The notes below the pieces were generated by a model. It searched no databases. It was not told where the DNA came from and saw nothing but the letters and a program-made list of their open reading frames with translations. DNA of 64,000 bases from Pseudomonas viridiflava. Its GTDB lineage: Bacteria; Pseudomonadota; Gammaproteobacteria; Pseudomonadales; Pseudomonadaceae. The stretch is taken from assembly GCF_900590885.1 (NCBI RefSeq), contig NZ_UUON01000051.1:496001-560000 (forward strand), written 5' to 3'. This document shows positions 26,902-35,487 of the stretch, piece by piece. Position numbers and translations under genes: made by a program. Within the stretch, counting starts at the first letter, position 1; every line of letters starts with the position of its first letter.

Positions 26902-27535
26902 TCGTTTACTGCAAGGCGCCATCGACACCTTGTTGATGGTCGGCGTGTCGTCGCTGATCGCGTTGCTGGTGGGGATTCCGCTGGCGGTGTTCCTGGTCAC
27001 CAGCGACAAGGGCGGCATCTACCAGGCCCCGGCGCTGAACCGGGTACTGGGGGCGTTCGTGAACCTGTTCCGCTCGATTCCGTTTTTGATTCTGATGGTG
27101 GCGCTGATCCCGTTCACCCGCCTGATCGTCGGCACCACCTATGGCGTGTGGGCAGCGGTGGTGCCGCTGACCATCGCCGCCACGCCGTTCTTTGCGCGCA
27201 TCGCCGAGGTCAGTTTGCGTGAGGTCGACCACGGTTTGATCGAAGCCGCGCAAGCCATGGGTTGCCGGCGTTGGCACATCGTCTGGCATGTGCTGTTGCC
27301 GGAAGCGCTGCCGGGGATTGTCGGCGGGTTTACCATCACCCTGGTGACCATGATCAACTCGTCGGCCATGGCCGGGGCGATCGGTGCGGGCGGCCTTGGC
27401 GACATTGCCTATCGCTATGGTTACCAGCGTTTTGATACGCAGATCATGCTCACGGTAATTGTGCTGCTGGTGATTCTGGTGGCGGTGATCCAGTTGGGTG
27501 GCGATCGGTTGGCGCGGGTGCTCAATAAGCGCTGA
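26891..27535 (+). CDS. MetI-type ABC transporter permease
   Basis: This 214-aa inner-membrane permease has about five membrane segments and the MetI loop EVDHGLIEAAQAMGCRRWHIVWHVLLPEALPGIVGGF. The C-terminal GAIGAGGLGDIAYRYGYQRFDT is characteristic of methionine-type permeases. Its start lies 11 bp inside the ATPase gene. It completes a MetQNI importer that follows the SfnB-LLM enzymes. Confidence 0.92.
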   Translation: MWFDRLLQGAIDTLLMVGVSSLIALLVGIPLAVFLVTSDKGGIYQAPALNRVLGAFVNLFRSIPFLILMVALIPFTRLIVGTTYGVWAAVVPLTIAATPFFARIAEVSLREVDHGLIEAAQAMGCRRWHIVWHVLLPEALPGIVGGFTITLVTMINSSAMAGAIGAGGLGDIAYRYGYQRFDTQIMLTVIVLLVILVAVIQLGGDRLARVLNKR

Positions 27536-27577
27536 GTGGCTTGAACGTGCAGCACCGGCCTCGGTGGTGCACCACTC

Positions 27578-27613
27578 GTCGCCACTGTCAATTCTGACAG
27601 TAGATTCGGCGAC
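27578..27613. promoter_or_regulatory. Nested inverted repeat upstream of a large unknown protein
   Basis: Inner arms ACTGTCA (27584-27590) and TGACAGT (27595-27601) with a 4-nt loop are framed by outer arms GTCGCC and GGCGAC. It could be an operator or part of the terminator of the preceding permease gene, which also has an imperfect GTGC...GCAC hairpin at 27546-27571. Confidence 0.35.
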
Positions 27614-27683
27614 TGCCCGGGGCGTTTGATAGGTTGGCCCGTCGCGCGGCTATCGCGCGCCCCAACCCATCAAGGTGATGGCT

Positions 27684-29309
27684 ATGTCCACTGTGCCTGG
27701 TTCTTTCGACCTTCTTACTGACGCCCCCTTTTCAGCCTTCCCCCACGTCCCGTTCCGTGCCGCCAACAACCCGGCGCAGAGTCTTACTCTCTACCCTGAA
27801 ACGGCGGTCCTGGGCCTGGGGCAACGCCAGGTATTGCCGCAAACCAGAATAACCATTCAGTCCTGGTTCGCACGCGGTTTAAACGACTTTTATGCCATCT
27901 ACATTCAACCGCCGAATGCACAGACCCTGGGCCAGCCGGCGGCCTCGAACATCGTCAGTGCCATCGCTAACAGTTACGATTTGAATATCCCCGGGACCAC
28001 GTTGCCGGACGGCGAATACTCGATGTTCGCCCGGGTCGTGCGGGCCGGCAGCCAGCAGGAAAGTCGCTCGGACCCTCAGATAATCCTGATCAAGACCTCC
28101 CTCCCTGGCGGCATCGATCGCCAACTCGGGGATACCTGGCTCAGTGGGCTGACCATGCGTGTTGAAGGGCTGCCGGAAGGGTCGGTGATTGACGCAAACG
28201 TTGCCGCAAGCGGGATGACGTGCCTGATCGACAAATATGAAAATATCCGCAAGAACGACAGAATTGCAGTCTCCGTGGGCGGGGTATTCGTCAACTACAT
28301 CGTCAGCCCAACTGATGCTGCCGGGCCTGGGCCAATCCGCATACCCGTTCCGCCGCCCACCTTCAGCGCCGCCAACAACTTCAGCCAATCCGGCCCGGTG
28401 GAAGTCTCCTTCAAGGTCATTGATGTGGTGGAAAACGTTTCCGGGGGAATCGGGGCGAAATACCAGTTTTCCCGGCCCTATATTCTCAATAGTGAGTTGG
28501 ACCCGAACCTGATCGATTACCCAGAGTTCCAAGCGAACGGCATAGCGGCACCTGTAGTGGATTTGGAAACCCAAAGCCAGGCGGTTTTCACCATACAGGC
28601 CATATTGCCGCGCAGGACTCCGGCGCCTGCTGCACCGGACCTGGTCGTTGGAATACTCACGATTACCAACCCGGACGGCACAACCCGTACCGTACGCTTG
28701 CCGGCGGTCAGCACTGCTAGCCAGCGCATCGTTTCGATCCCTGTCAGCAACGCCCAGATCATGTCACTGGCGGACAGCTCGTTCCGCGTGTCGTTCGAAC
28801 GGCAAACCTCCGCCGGGGTGTTTTTGGCACGGTCGGGCAGCTACCCGGTCCGGGTGGTAGGCGCACAGCCACTTGTAAGGGACTTTACCGCCTTCAACGA
28901 TTACTCCTTTAACGGCTGGGTACCGGGCCCTAACGTTGACTCCAGGGACCTGAGGTACATAGTCCAGGAAGGCGTCCTGGGTTTATTCAACAATACCTTT
29001 ACCAATAATTCTGGTGGCACCGTACTGAAGAAAACATTTACCAACCTGCAAATAGGTGCACGGTACGCTTTCAGCGCGCAAGTCGGCAGGTGGATCGGCC
29101 AGCACGACTTCCCCATTGTTTCCCTGGCGACCAACCAAGGCCCAATCACACCGCCTGTAACCATTACCACCATGTTTCCAGGTTTTGTAACCCTTCGCGG
29201 GGAATTTACGGCCAATACTCGGGCAGTTGACTGCATGTTTGTCAGCAACCTGGCGTCAGGCGTCGGCAACGATTACAGGATGGCGAACTTTGAAGTTGTC
29301 CGCCTGTAG
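27684..29309 (+). CDS. Large beta-rich protein of unknown function
   Basis: The family function is not recognised. The 541-aa product lacks a signal peptide and membrane segments and seems built of consecutive beta-sandwich modules. Residues about 125-280 (IKTSLPGGIDRQLGDTW through KYQFSRPYI) match in pattern the linker and second module of the protein at 20128-20889. The C-terminal 140 residues (FNGWVPGPNVDSRDLRY onward) look like a carbohydrate-binding-type jelly roll. The ATG at 27684 is preferred to upstream GTG/ATG codons because AAGGTG lies 8 nt before it. A strong terminator at 29340-29376 shows it is transcribed alone or as last gene. Confidence 0.75.
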   Translation: MSTVPGSFDLLTDAPFSAFPHVPFRAANNPAQSLTLYPETAVLGLGQRQVLPQTRITIQSWFARGLNDFYAIYIQPPNAQTLGQPAASNIVSAIANSYDLNIPGTTLPDGEYSMFARVVRAGSQQESRSDPQIILIKTSLPGGIDRQLGDTWLSGLTMRVEGLPEGSVIDANVAASGMTCLIDKYENIRKNDRIAVSVGGVFVNYIVSPTDAAGPGPIRIPVPPPTFSAANNFSQSGPVEVSFKVIDVVENVSGGIGAKYQFSRPYILNSELDPNLIDYPEFQANGIAAPVVDLETQSQAVFTIQAILPRRTPAPAAPDLVVGILTITNPDGTTRTVRLPAVSTASQRIVSIPVSNAQIMSLADSSFRVSFERQTSAGVFLARSGSYPVRVVGAQPLVRDFTAFNDYSFNGWVPGPNVDSRDLRYIVQEGVLGLFNNTFTNNSGGTVLKKTFTNLQIGARYAFSAQVGRWIGQHDFPIVSLATNQGPITPPVTITTMFPGFVTLRGEFTANTRAVDCMFVSNLASGVGNDYRMANFEVVRL

Positions 29310-29339
29310 TGTTTGAAAGCGCCTCAACGTCAATACGTT

Positions 29340-29376
29340 AAAAGCGGAACAGCCCCCTGGCTGTTCCGCTTTTTTA
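29340..29376 (+). terminator. Strong rho-independent terminator
   Basis: AAAAGCGGAACAG and CTGTTCCGCTTTT pair around an 8-nt loop, followed by a T run, just after the large unknown protein gene. Confidence 0.9.
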
Positions 29377-29424
29377 TCGCTGGCGTATAGTCAGCCACTC
29401 TTCCATGACGTTGAAACTCCAGCC

Positions 29425-30051
29425 ATGAAACTGCCTCCAGACGCCCTCGAACAGATCACCGCCACCACCCTGGGCCATTACAACAAGGTGGCCGAAGACT
29501 TCCGTGAAGGCACCCGCGACCACGATGTAAGCCAGAATATCGATGCGCTGTTGCGGCATATCCAGGGCTCGGCGCCGTTTACCGTGCTGGATTTCGGCTG
29601 CGGGCCGGGCCGCGACTTGCAAACGTTTACCCGCATGGGCCACATCGCCGTGGGGCTGGACGGCTCCGAGCGGTTTGCGCAGATGGCGCGCGAAGACAGT
29701 GGTTGTGAGGTGCTGCACCAGGACTTTTTAAAGCTGGATCTGCCAGTGGAGCGTTTCGACGGGATCTTCGCCAACGCGGTGCTGTTTCATATACCCAAGC
29801 AGGAACTGCCACGTGTGCTCAAGCAACTGCATGGGGCTCTGAAGCCTGGCGGCGTGTTGTTCAGCTCCAACCCAAGGGGTGAAAACCAGGAGGGCTGGAA
29901 TGGGCCGCGATATGGCTCGTACCATGACCTTGAGGCATGGCAAACGCTGCTGACAACGGCAGGGTTTGTGGAGCTGGAGCATTACTACCGCCCCCCCGGC
30001 TTGCCTCGGGCTCAACAACCTTGGCTGGCCAGCGTATGGCGCAAAATCTAG
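29425..30051 (+). CDS. Class I SAM-dependent methyltransferase
   Basis: This 208-aa cytoplasmic protein has the SAM-binding motif I TVLDFGCGPGRDLQTF near residues 52-67 and motif post-I VGLDGSERF. The segment PRVLKQLHGALKPGGVLFSSNPRG is motif III of small-molecule methyltransferases of the UbiE-like type. No neighbour suggests a substrate: the RND operon is convergent and the upstream gene is terminated. It is probably monocistronic. Confidence 0.85.
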   Translation: MKLPPDALEQITATTLGHYNKVAEDFREGTRDHDVSQNIDALLRHIQGSAPFTVLDFGCGPGRDLQTFTRMGHIAVGLDGSERFAQMAREDSGCEVLHQDFLKLDLPVERFDGIFANAVLFHIPKQELPRVLKQLHGALKPGGVLFSSNPRGENQEGWNGPRYGSYHDLEAWQTLLTTAGFVELEHYYRPPGLPRAQQPWLASVWRKI

Positions 30052-30068
30052 AGGCCACACACTCCAAA

Positions 30069-30160
30069 TGTGGGAGGGGGCTTGCCCCCGATGGCAGGGT
30101 GTCAGTCAAAGATTTATCAACTGATACACCCTCATCGGGGGCAAGCCCCCTCCCACATTT
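30069..30160. repeat. REP doublet (REPIN-like)
   Basis: Two inverted REP cores with a TGTCAGT...ACTGATACA inner segment lie between the convergent methyltransferase and RND transporter genes. Confidence 0.9.
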
Positions 30161-30166
30161 TTGACC

Positions 30167-33100
30167 TCACTCTGACTGTTGGTCCTGCTTGGGTTCGCGG
30201 ATTTTGTACCAGGCCACATACAGCGCCGGCAGGAACAACAGCGTCAGCAACGTGGCGATGATGATCCCGCCAATCATCGCGTACGCCATCGGCCCCCAGA
30301 ACACTTCCCGCGCAATCGGGATCATGCCCAGGCTCGCCGCTGCAGCCGTCAGCAGGATCGGCCGGCGCCGGTGCTCGGTGGCTTCCACCACGGCATCCCA
30401 CGGCGTGTAGCCGTCGCGTTCGTAGGCATCGATCTGCGTCACCAGGATGACCGAGTTGCGGATGATGATGCCGATCAGCGCCAGGATGCCGAGGATCGCT
30501 ACAAAGCCCATGGGCGTGCCCGTGGGGATCAGCGCCAGCACCACGCCGATCAGCCCCAGCGGCGCCACGCTGGCCACCAGGAACATCTTCTGCACGCTGT
30601 GCAGCTGGATCATCAGGAAGGTCGCCATCAAGAACAGCATCAACGGCACCACGCTGGCAATCGGGCCCTGGGCCTTGCCGCTTTCTTCGACGGTGCCGCC
30701 GGTGGCGACCTTGTAGCCCACCGGCAGGCCGGCGCTGAACTTGTCGATCTCGGGTTTGAGCTGCTTGACCAGATCGGTCGGCTGCATCTCATCACGCACC
30801 GAGGCCTTAATCGTAATGGTCGGCTTGCGGTCACGGCGCCACACCAGCGGCTGCTCCAGCTCGTAGCGCACGGTGGCGAAGGCCAGCAGCGGAATCGAGG
30901 TGCCATTGGGCGTGACGATCTGCAGATTCTGCAAGGTCTCCGGGGTACCGCGCTCGGCGTCCTCGGCGCGGCCGACGACGTTGATCAGGTAGATATCGTC
31001 GTGCACTTGGGTCACTGACGAGCCACTGACCACGCTGTTCATCAACTGCGCCACGTCCTCGGACGACAGCCCCAACTGCCGCGCCTTGTCCTGTGCGATG
31101 TCCACACGCAGCACTTTGCCCGGCTCGTTCCAGTCGTAGATGATCTCGCCAAGGTGGCTGTTCTGGTCGAGCAGGGTCGCCAGCTCGATGGCGTGTTTGC
31201 GCACCTGGTCGGTGTCTTTGCCGGACACGCGATACTGGATCGGCCGCCCCACCGGCGGGCCCATCTCCAGCGGCTGCACAAAGCTGCCGATGCCGACAAA
31301 GTCATCGCGCAGGCGTTTTTGCAGGCGTGCAATCAAGGCGCCGCGTTCTTCCAGGCCCTTGCTGACGATCACCAACTGCGCGTAGTAGGGGTTTTCCAGT
31401 TGCTGGTCCAGCGGCAGGTAGAAACGGATCGCGCCCTGGCCAATGTAGGTGCTCCAACGCGCGATGTCCGGGTCGTCCTTGATGATCGCTTCGAGGCGGT
31501 CGACGGCCTTGCGCGTCTCGTTGATCGAGGCGTTTTGCGGCAGGTTGAGGTCGACGAGGATTTCCGGGCGGTCCGACGACGGGAAAAACTGATTCTGCAC
31601 AAACTGCATGGAAAACACCGACGCCACAAACAGCCCCACGGTGATGCCGATGGCCCACCAGCGGTTGCGCATCGCCCAGAGCATGCCGCGGTTGAAGCCA
31701 CGGCCGATGCGGCCCGGCTCGGCATTGTGCGGTTTCACATTGGCACTGAGGATATGCACGCCAATCACCGGCGCAAACAGCACCGCCACCACCCACGACA
31801 CCAGCATCGCCACGGCGATCACCGCAAACAGGGTAAAGGTGTACTCGCCCGCCGAGCTGGCGTTGAGGCCAATCGGCACAAACCCGGCGACGGTCACCAG
31901 AGTGCCGGTGAGCATTGGGAACGCCGTGGAGGTGTAGGCGTAGGTCGCCGCCTGTTGCTTGGTTTCGCCTTTTTCCAGGCGCGTGATCATCATCTCCACG
32001 GTGATCATCGCGTCATCCACCAACAGGCCGAGGGCGATGATCAACGCGCCCAACGACACCCGCTGCATGGTGATGCCGCTGTATTCCATGAACACGAATA
32101 CCAGCGCCAGTACCAACGGAATCGAACACGCCACCACCAGCCCGGCGCGCATGCCAAGGCTGATAAAGCTCACCACCAGCACGATAATCACCGCTTCGAA
32201 CAACGCGCTGGTAAAGCCGCCGACAGCCTCTTCCACCACTTCGGCCTGGTCGGACACCTTGTGCACGCCGACGCCCACCGGCAGGTCGGCGGTCAGCTCA
32301 TCCATGCGTGTGTGCAGGGCCTTGCCGAACGACTGGATATTGCCGCCCTTCTGCATGGCAATCGCCAGGCCAATCGCCGGCTTGCCGTTGAAACGAAACA
32401 TCGGCCGCGCCGGATCGACGTAACCACGGCTGATCTCGGCGATGTCCGCCAGGCGATAGAAGCGGTCATTGAGGCGCAGGTTGACGTCTGCCAGGTCCTT
32501 CTCCGAGGCGAATTGCCCCGAGGTGCGCACCGAAATCCGCTCCGGCCCGGCCTCGATCACCCCGGCAGGCGTCACCGCGTTTTGCGATTGCAGGCTCTGC
32601 ACGACCTGGCGCTGATCCACCCCCAGCGCCGCGAGTTTGCGCGTGGAGAAATTCAGGTAAATCACTTCATCCTGCTGGCCGATCATCTCGACCTTGCCCA
32701 GCCCCGGTACGGCACGGATCTCGGCGCGCACCTGCTCCACGTAGTCGCGCAACTGGCGCATCGACAGGCCGTCGCCGGTAAAGGCGTAGACCGAGCCGAA
32801 CACATCACCGAACTCGTCGTTGAACGACGGCCCCTGCAAGCCCTGGGGGAAGCTGCCGCGAATGTCGTCGATCTTCTTGCGGACCTGGTACCAGATCTCC
32901 GGGATGGCCTTGGCGCTGGTGGTGTCCTTGAGGAACACGAACACCGTGGATTCGCCCGGCCGCGTGTAGCTTTTCACGTAGTCGAGGGAGTCGAGTTCTT
33001 CGAGTTTTTTCTCGATGCGGTCGGTGACCTGCTTGAGCGTTTCTTCCTGGGTCGCACCCGGCCAGCGGGTCTGGATCACCATGGTCTTGATGGTGAACGA

Positions 33101-33226
33101 GGGGTCCTCCTCGCGGCCCAGGTTCATGTACGAGAACACGCCCATCAGCAGCGCGACGAACATCAGGTACCACACGAAGGACTGATGCTTGAGGGCCCAG
33201 TCGGATAAGTTGAAGCTCCCTTTCAT
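30167..33226 (-). CDS. triC: RND efflux pump inner-membrane transporter, TriC-type
   Basis: This 1019-aa proton-driven RND transporter has 12 membrane segments and two large periplasmic loops. The proton-relay aspartates lie in LGLLVDDAMITVEMM of the fourth membrane segment. It follows two overlapping adaptor genes, a layout diagnostic of TriABC of P. aeruginosa (TriC is 1015 aa), which exports triclosan-like compounds and uses a separately encoded outer-membrane channel. No channel gene is present here either. Its ATG overlaps the TriB stop by 4 bp. Natural substrates are unknown. Confidence 0.88.
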   Translation of the reverse strand: MKGSFNLSDWALKHQSFVWYLMFVALLMGVFSYMNLGREEDPSFTIKTMVIQTRWPGATQEETLKQVTDRIEKKLEELDSLDYVKSYTRPGESTVFVFLKDTTSAKAIPEIWYQVRKKIDDIRGSFPQGLQGPSFNDEFGDVFGSVYAFTGDGLSMRQLRDYVEQVRAEIRAVPGLGKVEMIGQQDEVIYLNFSTRKLAALGVDQRQVVQSLQSQNAVTPAGVIEAGPERISVRTSGQFASEKDLADVNLRLNDRFYRLADIAEISRGYVDPARPMFRFNGKPAIGLAIAMQKGGNIQSFGKALHTRMDELTADLPVGVGVHKVSDQAEVVEEAVGGFTSALFEAVIIVLVVSFISLGMRAGLVVACSIPLVLALVFVFMEYSGITMQRVSLGALIIALGLLVDDAMITVEMMITRLEKGETKQQAATYAYTSTAFPMLTGTLVTVAGFVPIGLNASSAGEYTFTLFAVIAVAMLVSWVVAVLFAPVIGVHILSANVKPHNAEPGRIGRGFNRGMLWAMRNRWWAIGITVGLFVASVFSMQFVQNQFFPSSDRPEILVDLNLPQNASINETRKAVDRLEAIIKDDPDIARWSTYIGQGAIRFYLPLDQQLENPYYAQLVIVSKGLEERGALIARLQKRLRDDFVGIGSFVQPLEMGPPVGRPIQYRVSGKDTDQVRKHAIELATLLDQNSHLGEIIYDWNEPGKVLRVDIAQDKARQLGLSSEDVAQLMNSVVSGSSVTQVHDDIYLINVVGRAEDAERGTPETLQNLQIVTPNGTSIPLLAFATVRYELEQPLVWRRDRKPTITIKASVRDEMQPTDLVKQLKPEIDKFSAGLPVGYKVATGGTVEESGKAQGPIASVVPLMLFLMATFLMIQLHSVQKMFLVASVAPLGLIGVVLALIPTGTPMGFVAILGILALIGIIIRNSVILVTQIDAYERDGYTPWDAVVEATEHRRRPILLTAAAASLGMIPIAREVFWGPMAYAMIGGIIIATLLTLLFLPALYVAWYKIREPKQDQQSE

Positions 33227-34293
33227 CGCGGGCTGTCCTCGTCGATTTTGACTTTTTGCCCGGGTTTCAGGCTGTTCACGCCGGCGGTGACGATGCGCTC
33301 GCCGGGTTTGACCCCGCCGTTGAGCACGGCGCTGCCGGCGTCGCGGCTGATGACCGTAACGTCACGCGGCTGCACGGTCTGGCTTTGGGTGTCGAGGATC
33401 CAGATGCGAGTCTTGCCGTCGGCCTCCTGCAAGGCGCTCAAGGGCAGTTCGATGCGCGGCGCGATGGCGGTGCTCAAGGTCACGCTGATCGCCGTGCCGA
33501 GGCGAAAAGCGGGCGGGGTCTCGGCCAGGGTCAGGCGTGCGCGACGGGTGCGCGTGGCGCTTTGGGCCTGGGGTTCGATCTCGCGCACGATGGCGGTGGT
33601 GTGCACGCTCGGGTCGAGTTGCCCGGCGACGAGGAATACCACGTCTGCCGGCAAGCGCTCGGCGAGGCCGGCGGGCAGGTCGATCACGGCTTCCTTGATG
33701 TCCGGCCGCGCCAGGGTCACCACTTGCTGACCGGCGCTGACCACCTGGCCGGCCTCGGCGTTCCAGGCGGTGACGATGCCGGCGTGGTCGGTGCGCAGTT
33801 CGGCGTAGTTGAGCTGGTCCTTGGCCTGGTTAACCGAAGCCTGGGCCTGGTCGAGGGAGGCCTGGGTGGTTTTCAGGTCGGTCTGGGCGATATCCAACTG
33901 GGCCTGGGCGCCGACGCCACGGTTGAACAGCTCCTGCTGACGGCGAGCGTTGGCTTGGGCGTTGATGAACTGCGCCTGCACGCGGGCCAGGTCGCCTTGG
34001 GCGGCGCGCAACTGGTTTTGCTGGTCAGTGGGGTCGAGTACGGCGAGCAAGGCGCCCTTCTCCACTTCGGCGCCCACGTCCACGGCGCGACGGGCGATGC
34101 GCCCGGGCACACGGAAACCCAGGTTGCTTTCATAGCGCGCCTGGATGGTGCCGGCGAAGCGGCCAAGGTTTTCCTGGTCTTCGGCTTTGACTTCCATGGA
34201 CAGCACCGGGCGTACCGGCTCGGGCGGCGCTTCTTCTTTGGAGCAGGCTGCCAGCCACAGGCTGGCGGCGAGTATGAGCGTCAGGCGCTTCAT
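33223..34293 (-). CDS. triB: RND efflux periplasmic adaptor, TriB-type
   Basis: This 356-aa membrane-fusion protein is a lipoprotein: the signal peptide MKRLTLILAASLWLAAC ends in a lipobox cysteine at residue 17. A lipoyl/barrel-sandwich half (PGRIARRAVDVGAEVEKGALLAVLDP), an alpha-helical hairpin rich in Gln and Ala (residues about 95-165) and the second half-motif AGIVTAWNAEAGQVVSAGQ follow. It overlaps both triA and triC by 4 bp. Two adaptors in one operon are unusual among RND pumps and both are required for TriABC function in P. aeruginosa. Confidence 0.88.
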   Translation of the reverse strand: MKRLTLILAASLWLAACSKEEAPPEPVRPVLSMEVKAEDQENLGRFAGTIQARYESNLGFRVPGRIARRAVDVGAEVEKGALLAVLDPTDQQNQLRAAQGDLARVQAQFINAQANARRQQELFNRGVGAQAQLDIAQTDLKTTQASLDQAQASVNQAKDQLNYAELRTDHAGIVTAWNAEAGQVVSAGQQVVTLARPDIKEAVIDLPAGLAERLPADVVFLVAGQLDPSVHTTAIVREIEPQAQSATRTRRARLTLAETPPAFRLGTAISVTLSTAIAPRIELPLSALQEADGKTRIWILDTQSQTVQPRDVTVISRDAGSAVLNGGVKPGERIVTAGVNSLKPGQKVKIDEDSPR

Positions 34294-35372
34294 GGCTGCG
34301 CTCCCTGCTGGGCGATCTCGACCAGCATGCCGGGGTGCAGCAATTGCCCTCCGGCCACCACGACTTTTTCGCCACCTTTAAGCCCGTCGCCAATAATGAC
34401 TTTGCCGGTGAGGTAACGCGCAACGCTGACCTTGTGCAACTGCGCCTTGCCGTCGCCGTCGATCAACCACACGGCGGGTTCGCTGAGGTCTTTGGTCAGC
34501 GCCGACCAGGGCAACTCGATGCTGGCCTTGGCCGGGCCATTGGCGGTGGCGCTCACCACCGAACCCAACTGCATGCCTTTGGGCAGGCTTTGCAGGGCGA
34601 TCTTCACTTGCACGGTGCCGGTGTTGGCGGCCACGGCGGGCGTGACTTCGCGCACTTTGCCCACCGCCTTGATGCTCGGGTTATCCAGCAGGCTCACGGT
34701 GATCGGCGCTTCCGGCGGCGGCTCTACCAGCAGCGACTCATACACGTTGAACACCGCATCGCGCTCGCCATCGGTGGCCAGGCTGAAAATCGGCACGGTG
34801 GCCTGCACCACCTGGCCGACCTCGGCCTGGCGCGCGGTTATTACGCCGGGCGCGTCGGCGATCAATGCGGTGTAGCCGAGTTGTTCGCGGGCGTTGGCCA
34901 ACTGCGCCTGGGCGGCAGCCAGGGCGCTTTGGCTGCTGCGCAGCGCGGCCTGGGCGGAGTCGTATTCGCTGCGGCTGGTGTAGCCCTTGGGCAGGAGTTT
35001 TTCCTGGCGCACGAAAGCGGCGGCAGTCTGCTTGACCCGCGCCTGCTCGGCCACGACCTGGGCCTGGGCGGAATCGACGTTGGTCTGCAAATCCTTGGGG
35101 TCGAGCTTGGCCAGCACTTGCTTGGCCGTGACCCGGTCACCCACATCGACCATGCGCTGGATGATCTTGCCGCCCACGCGGAAGGACAAATCGGTTTGCA
35201 CACGGGCCTGGATATCCCCGGTGAGGGTCACCGCCGCAGCGAAATCCGCCGGCTGCACGGTTTGCACAAACACCCGGGAATGTTGCTTGGGCTCGGCGTT
35301 TTCCTCGCCGCAGCCGCTCAACAACGCGACCAGGCCAAGGCCGAAAATACAGGTGGAAATACGACCGCCCAT
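34290..35372 (-). CDS. triA: RND efflux periplasmic adaptor, TriA-type
   Basis: This 360-aa membrane-fusion lipoprotein (lipobox LLSGC) is first in the operon. It carries the half-motif GGKIIQRMVDVGDRVTAKQVLAKLDP, a helical hairpin of about residues 95-165 and the matching half GVITARQAEVGQVVQATVP. It differs clearly from the TriB-type protein, so the pair is not a recent duplication. The promoter must lie in the 115-bp gap shared with the divergent AAA ATPase gene. No regulator gene is adjacent. Confidence 0.88.
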   Translation of the reverse strand: MGGRISTCIFGLGLVALLSGCGEENAEPKQHSRVFVQTVQPADFAAAVTLTGDIQARVQTDLSFRVGGKIIQRMVDVGDRVTAKQVLAKLDPKDLQTNVDSAQAQVVAEQARVKQTAAAFVRQEKLLPKGYTSRSEYDSAQAALRSSQSALAAAQAQLANAREQLGYTALIADAPGVITARQAEVGQVVQATVPIFSLATDGERDAVFNVYESLLVEPPPEAPITVSLLDNPSIKAVGKVREVTPAVAANTGTVQVKIALQSLPKGMQLGSVVSATANGPAKASIELPWSALTKDLSEPAVWLIDGDGKAQLHKVSVARYLTGKVIIGDGLKGGEKVVVAGGQLLHPGMLVEIAQQGAQP

Positions 35373-35487
35373 GCAGGCTCCTTTTGCGTGATGCCGACTT
35401 GCCAGTGTGTATGCGACTGTGAGCTTAGTTCAGGGTTCCTTATCTGCATGGAGGCTCCCATACTCCAATGGTTCCCAAGCCGATTGA

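Noticed and set aside
31154..33208. 684-codon open frame opposite the RND transporter
   Set aside because: The translation is His/Gln/Arg-rich, typical of a shadow frame; the RND protein on the other strand is unambiguous.
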